Source: Rhizobium esperanzae (GTDB lineage: Bacteria > Pseudomonadota > Alphaproteobacteria > Rhizobiales > Rhizobiaceae). From it: a DNA stretch of 64,000 nt. Location: positions 124,001 to 188,000 of the forward strand of contig NZ_JACIFY010000003.1 of assembly GCF_014197615.1 (NCBI RefSeq), written 5' to 3'. The number at the start of each line of letters is the position of its first letter. The first letter of the stretch is position 1. Of this stretch, positions 63,483 through 64,000 are shown piece after piece. The translations under genes and the position numbers were made by a program. The notes below the pieces were generated by a model. That model was not told where the DNA came from, ran no database searches, and saw only the letters and a list, made by a program, of their open reading frames with translations.

Positions 63483-64000
63483 AGTCCTTCAATCTTTCCG
63501 ACTGGGCGCTCGAACACCGTTCGCTCGTCTGGTACTTTATGATCGTCTTCATTCTCGCCGGCGCCTTCTCTTATCTGAACCTCGGCCGTGAGGAAGATCC
63601 GAACTTCACGATCAAGACGATGGTGATCACCGCGCAATGGCCCGGCGCCTCCGCCGACGAGGTGACGCGGCAGGTGACCGACAGGATCGAGAAGAAGCTC
63701 CAGGAACTGGAATCGCTCGATTACACCAAAAGCGAGACAGTTGCCGGCCAGACCACCGTCTTCGTCGAGCTGCTGCCGACGACGAAGGCTAAGGACGTTG
63801 CGCCGACCTGGCTGCGCATCCGCAACATGATCGCCGACATCAAAGGCGATTTCCCGAGCGGTGTCGTCGGTCCCTTCTTCAATGATCGCTTCGGCGATGT
63901 ATTCGGCAATATCTACGCCTTTACCAGTGACGGGCTGACCCAGCGGCAGCTTCGCGACCTCGTGGAAAACGCCCGCTCCGAGGTGCTGACCGTGCCCAAT
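63479..64000 (+). CDS. RND efflux pump, N-terminal part (cut by window edge)
   Basis: Only the first 174 codons are present. The start is GTG 63479, overlapping the adaptor stop. The sequence SDWALEHRSLVWYFMIVFIL AGAFSY (first membrane helix), then LGREEDPNFTIKTMVITAQWPGASADEVTRQV and IEKKLQELESLDYTKSETVAG (porter subdomain), is typical of RND transporters of the AcrB/AcrD group. It would expel toxic compounds with the proton gradient. The outer-membrane factor, if present, lies outside the window. Confidence 0.9.
   Translation, partial: MKSFNLSDWALEHRSLVWYFMIVFILAGAFSYLNLGREEDPNFTIKTMVITAQWPGASADEVTRQVTDRIEKKLQELESLDYTKSETVAGQTTVFVELLPTTKAKDVAPTWLRIRNMIADIKGDFPSGVVGPFFNDRFGDVFGNIYAFTSDGLTQRQLRDLVENARSEVLTVPN

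Overview
The window is a GC-rich, densely coded stretch of about 64 kb from an alphaproteobacterium, most likely Rhizobium or a close relative. The evidence is the rhizobial type of gene content (many sugar ABC importers with LacI, ROK, GntR and AraC regulators, threonate catabolism, DUF6522 and DUF3422 proteins) and a composite palindromic element at 21969-22082 that resembles the RIME mosaic repeats of rhizobia. I see no rRNA, tRNA, CRISPR array, insertion sequence, phage gene or replication gene. The content looks like an accessory catabolic region of a chromosome or large plasmid; the sequence does not say which.

Layout. 1-4026 is a four-carbon sugar-acid (threonate/erythronate) pathway: partial otnK, otnI and ltnD diverge from a LacI regulator and otnC across three tandem copies of one operator. 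A tartrate/malate-type dehydrogenase follows (4111-5154). 5473-11653 holds small proteins of unknown function, MarR and LysR regulators, an HPP-CBS membrane protein, an HD-domain protein and two tandem small alpha/beta-barrel proteins. 11867-22932 is a polysaccharide utilisation locus: an ABC importer, a GH88 unsaturated glucuronyl hydrolase, a DUF2264 protein and a YesL-like membrane protein, divergent from a heparinase II/III-type lyase and a discoidin-like protein. 22927-31237 carries a GlxA-type regulator, an isochorismatase-like hydrolase, a TctDE-type two-component system, an NMT1/sulfonate-type ABC importer with a GntR regulator, and a short antitoxin-like protein.

31248-36961 is a GH29 alpha-L-fucosidase operon with a LacI regulator and an ABC importer that lacks its own ATPase. 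37160-40250 pairs a ribose-type binding protein with a chemoreceptor. 40312-45512 holds a ferric-reductase-like flavoprotein, a monooxygenase-like protein divergent from a MarR regulator, a DUF3422 membrane protein and an MFS exporter. 45686-55302 is a second polysaccharide locus: a binding protein divergent from an 840-residue protein I cannot assign, GH105, GH28, an ABC ATPase and two permeases. A decayed chemoreceptor remnant, ROK, AraC and LacI regulators, and a TetR-controlled RND efflux operon running off the right edge complete the window.

How the genes work together. Both polysaccharide loci follow one plan: oligosaccharides enter intact through an ABC importer and are cut in the cytoplasm, because none of the lyases or hydrolases has an evident signal peptide. 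Products containing unsaturated uronic acids fit plant-derived or bacterial acidic polysaccharides. The fucosidase system and the binding-protein/chemoreceptor pair fit the same life on plant sugars. The two MsmX/UgpC-type ATPases (15842-16951 and 52147-53253) may also power the fucosidase importer. All functional statements come from recognising motifs and families by eye; no database search was run.
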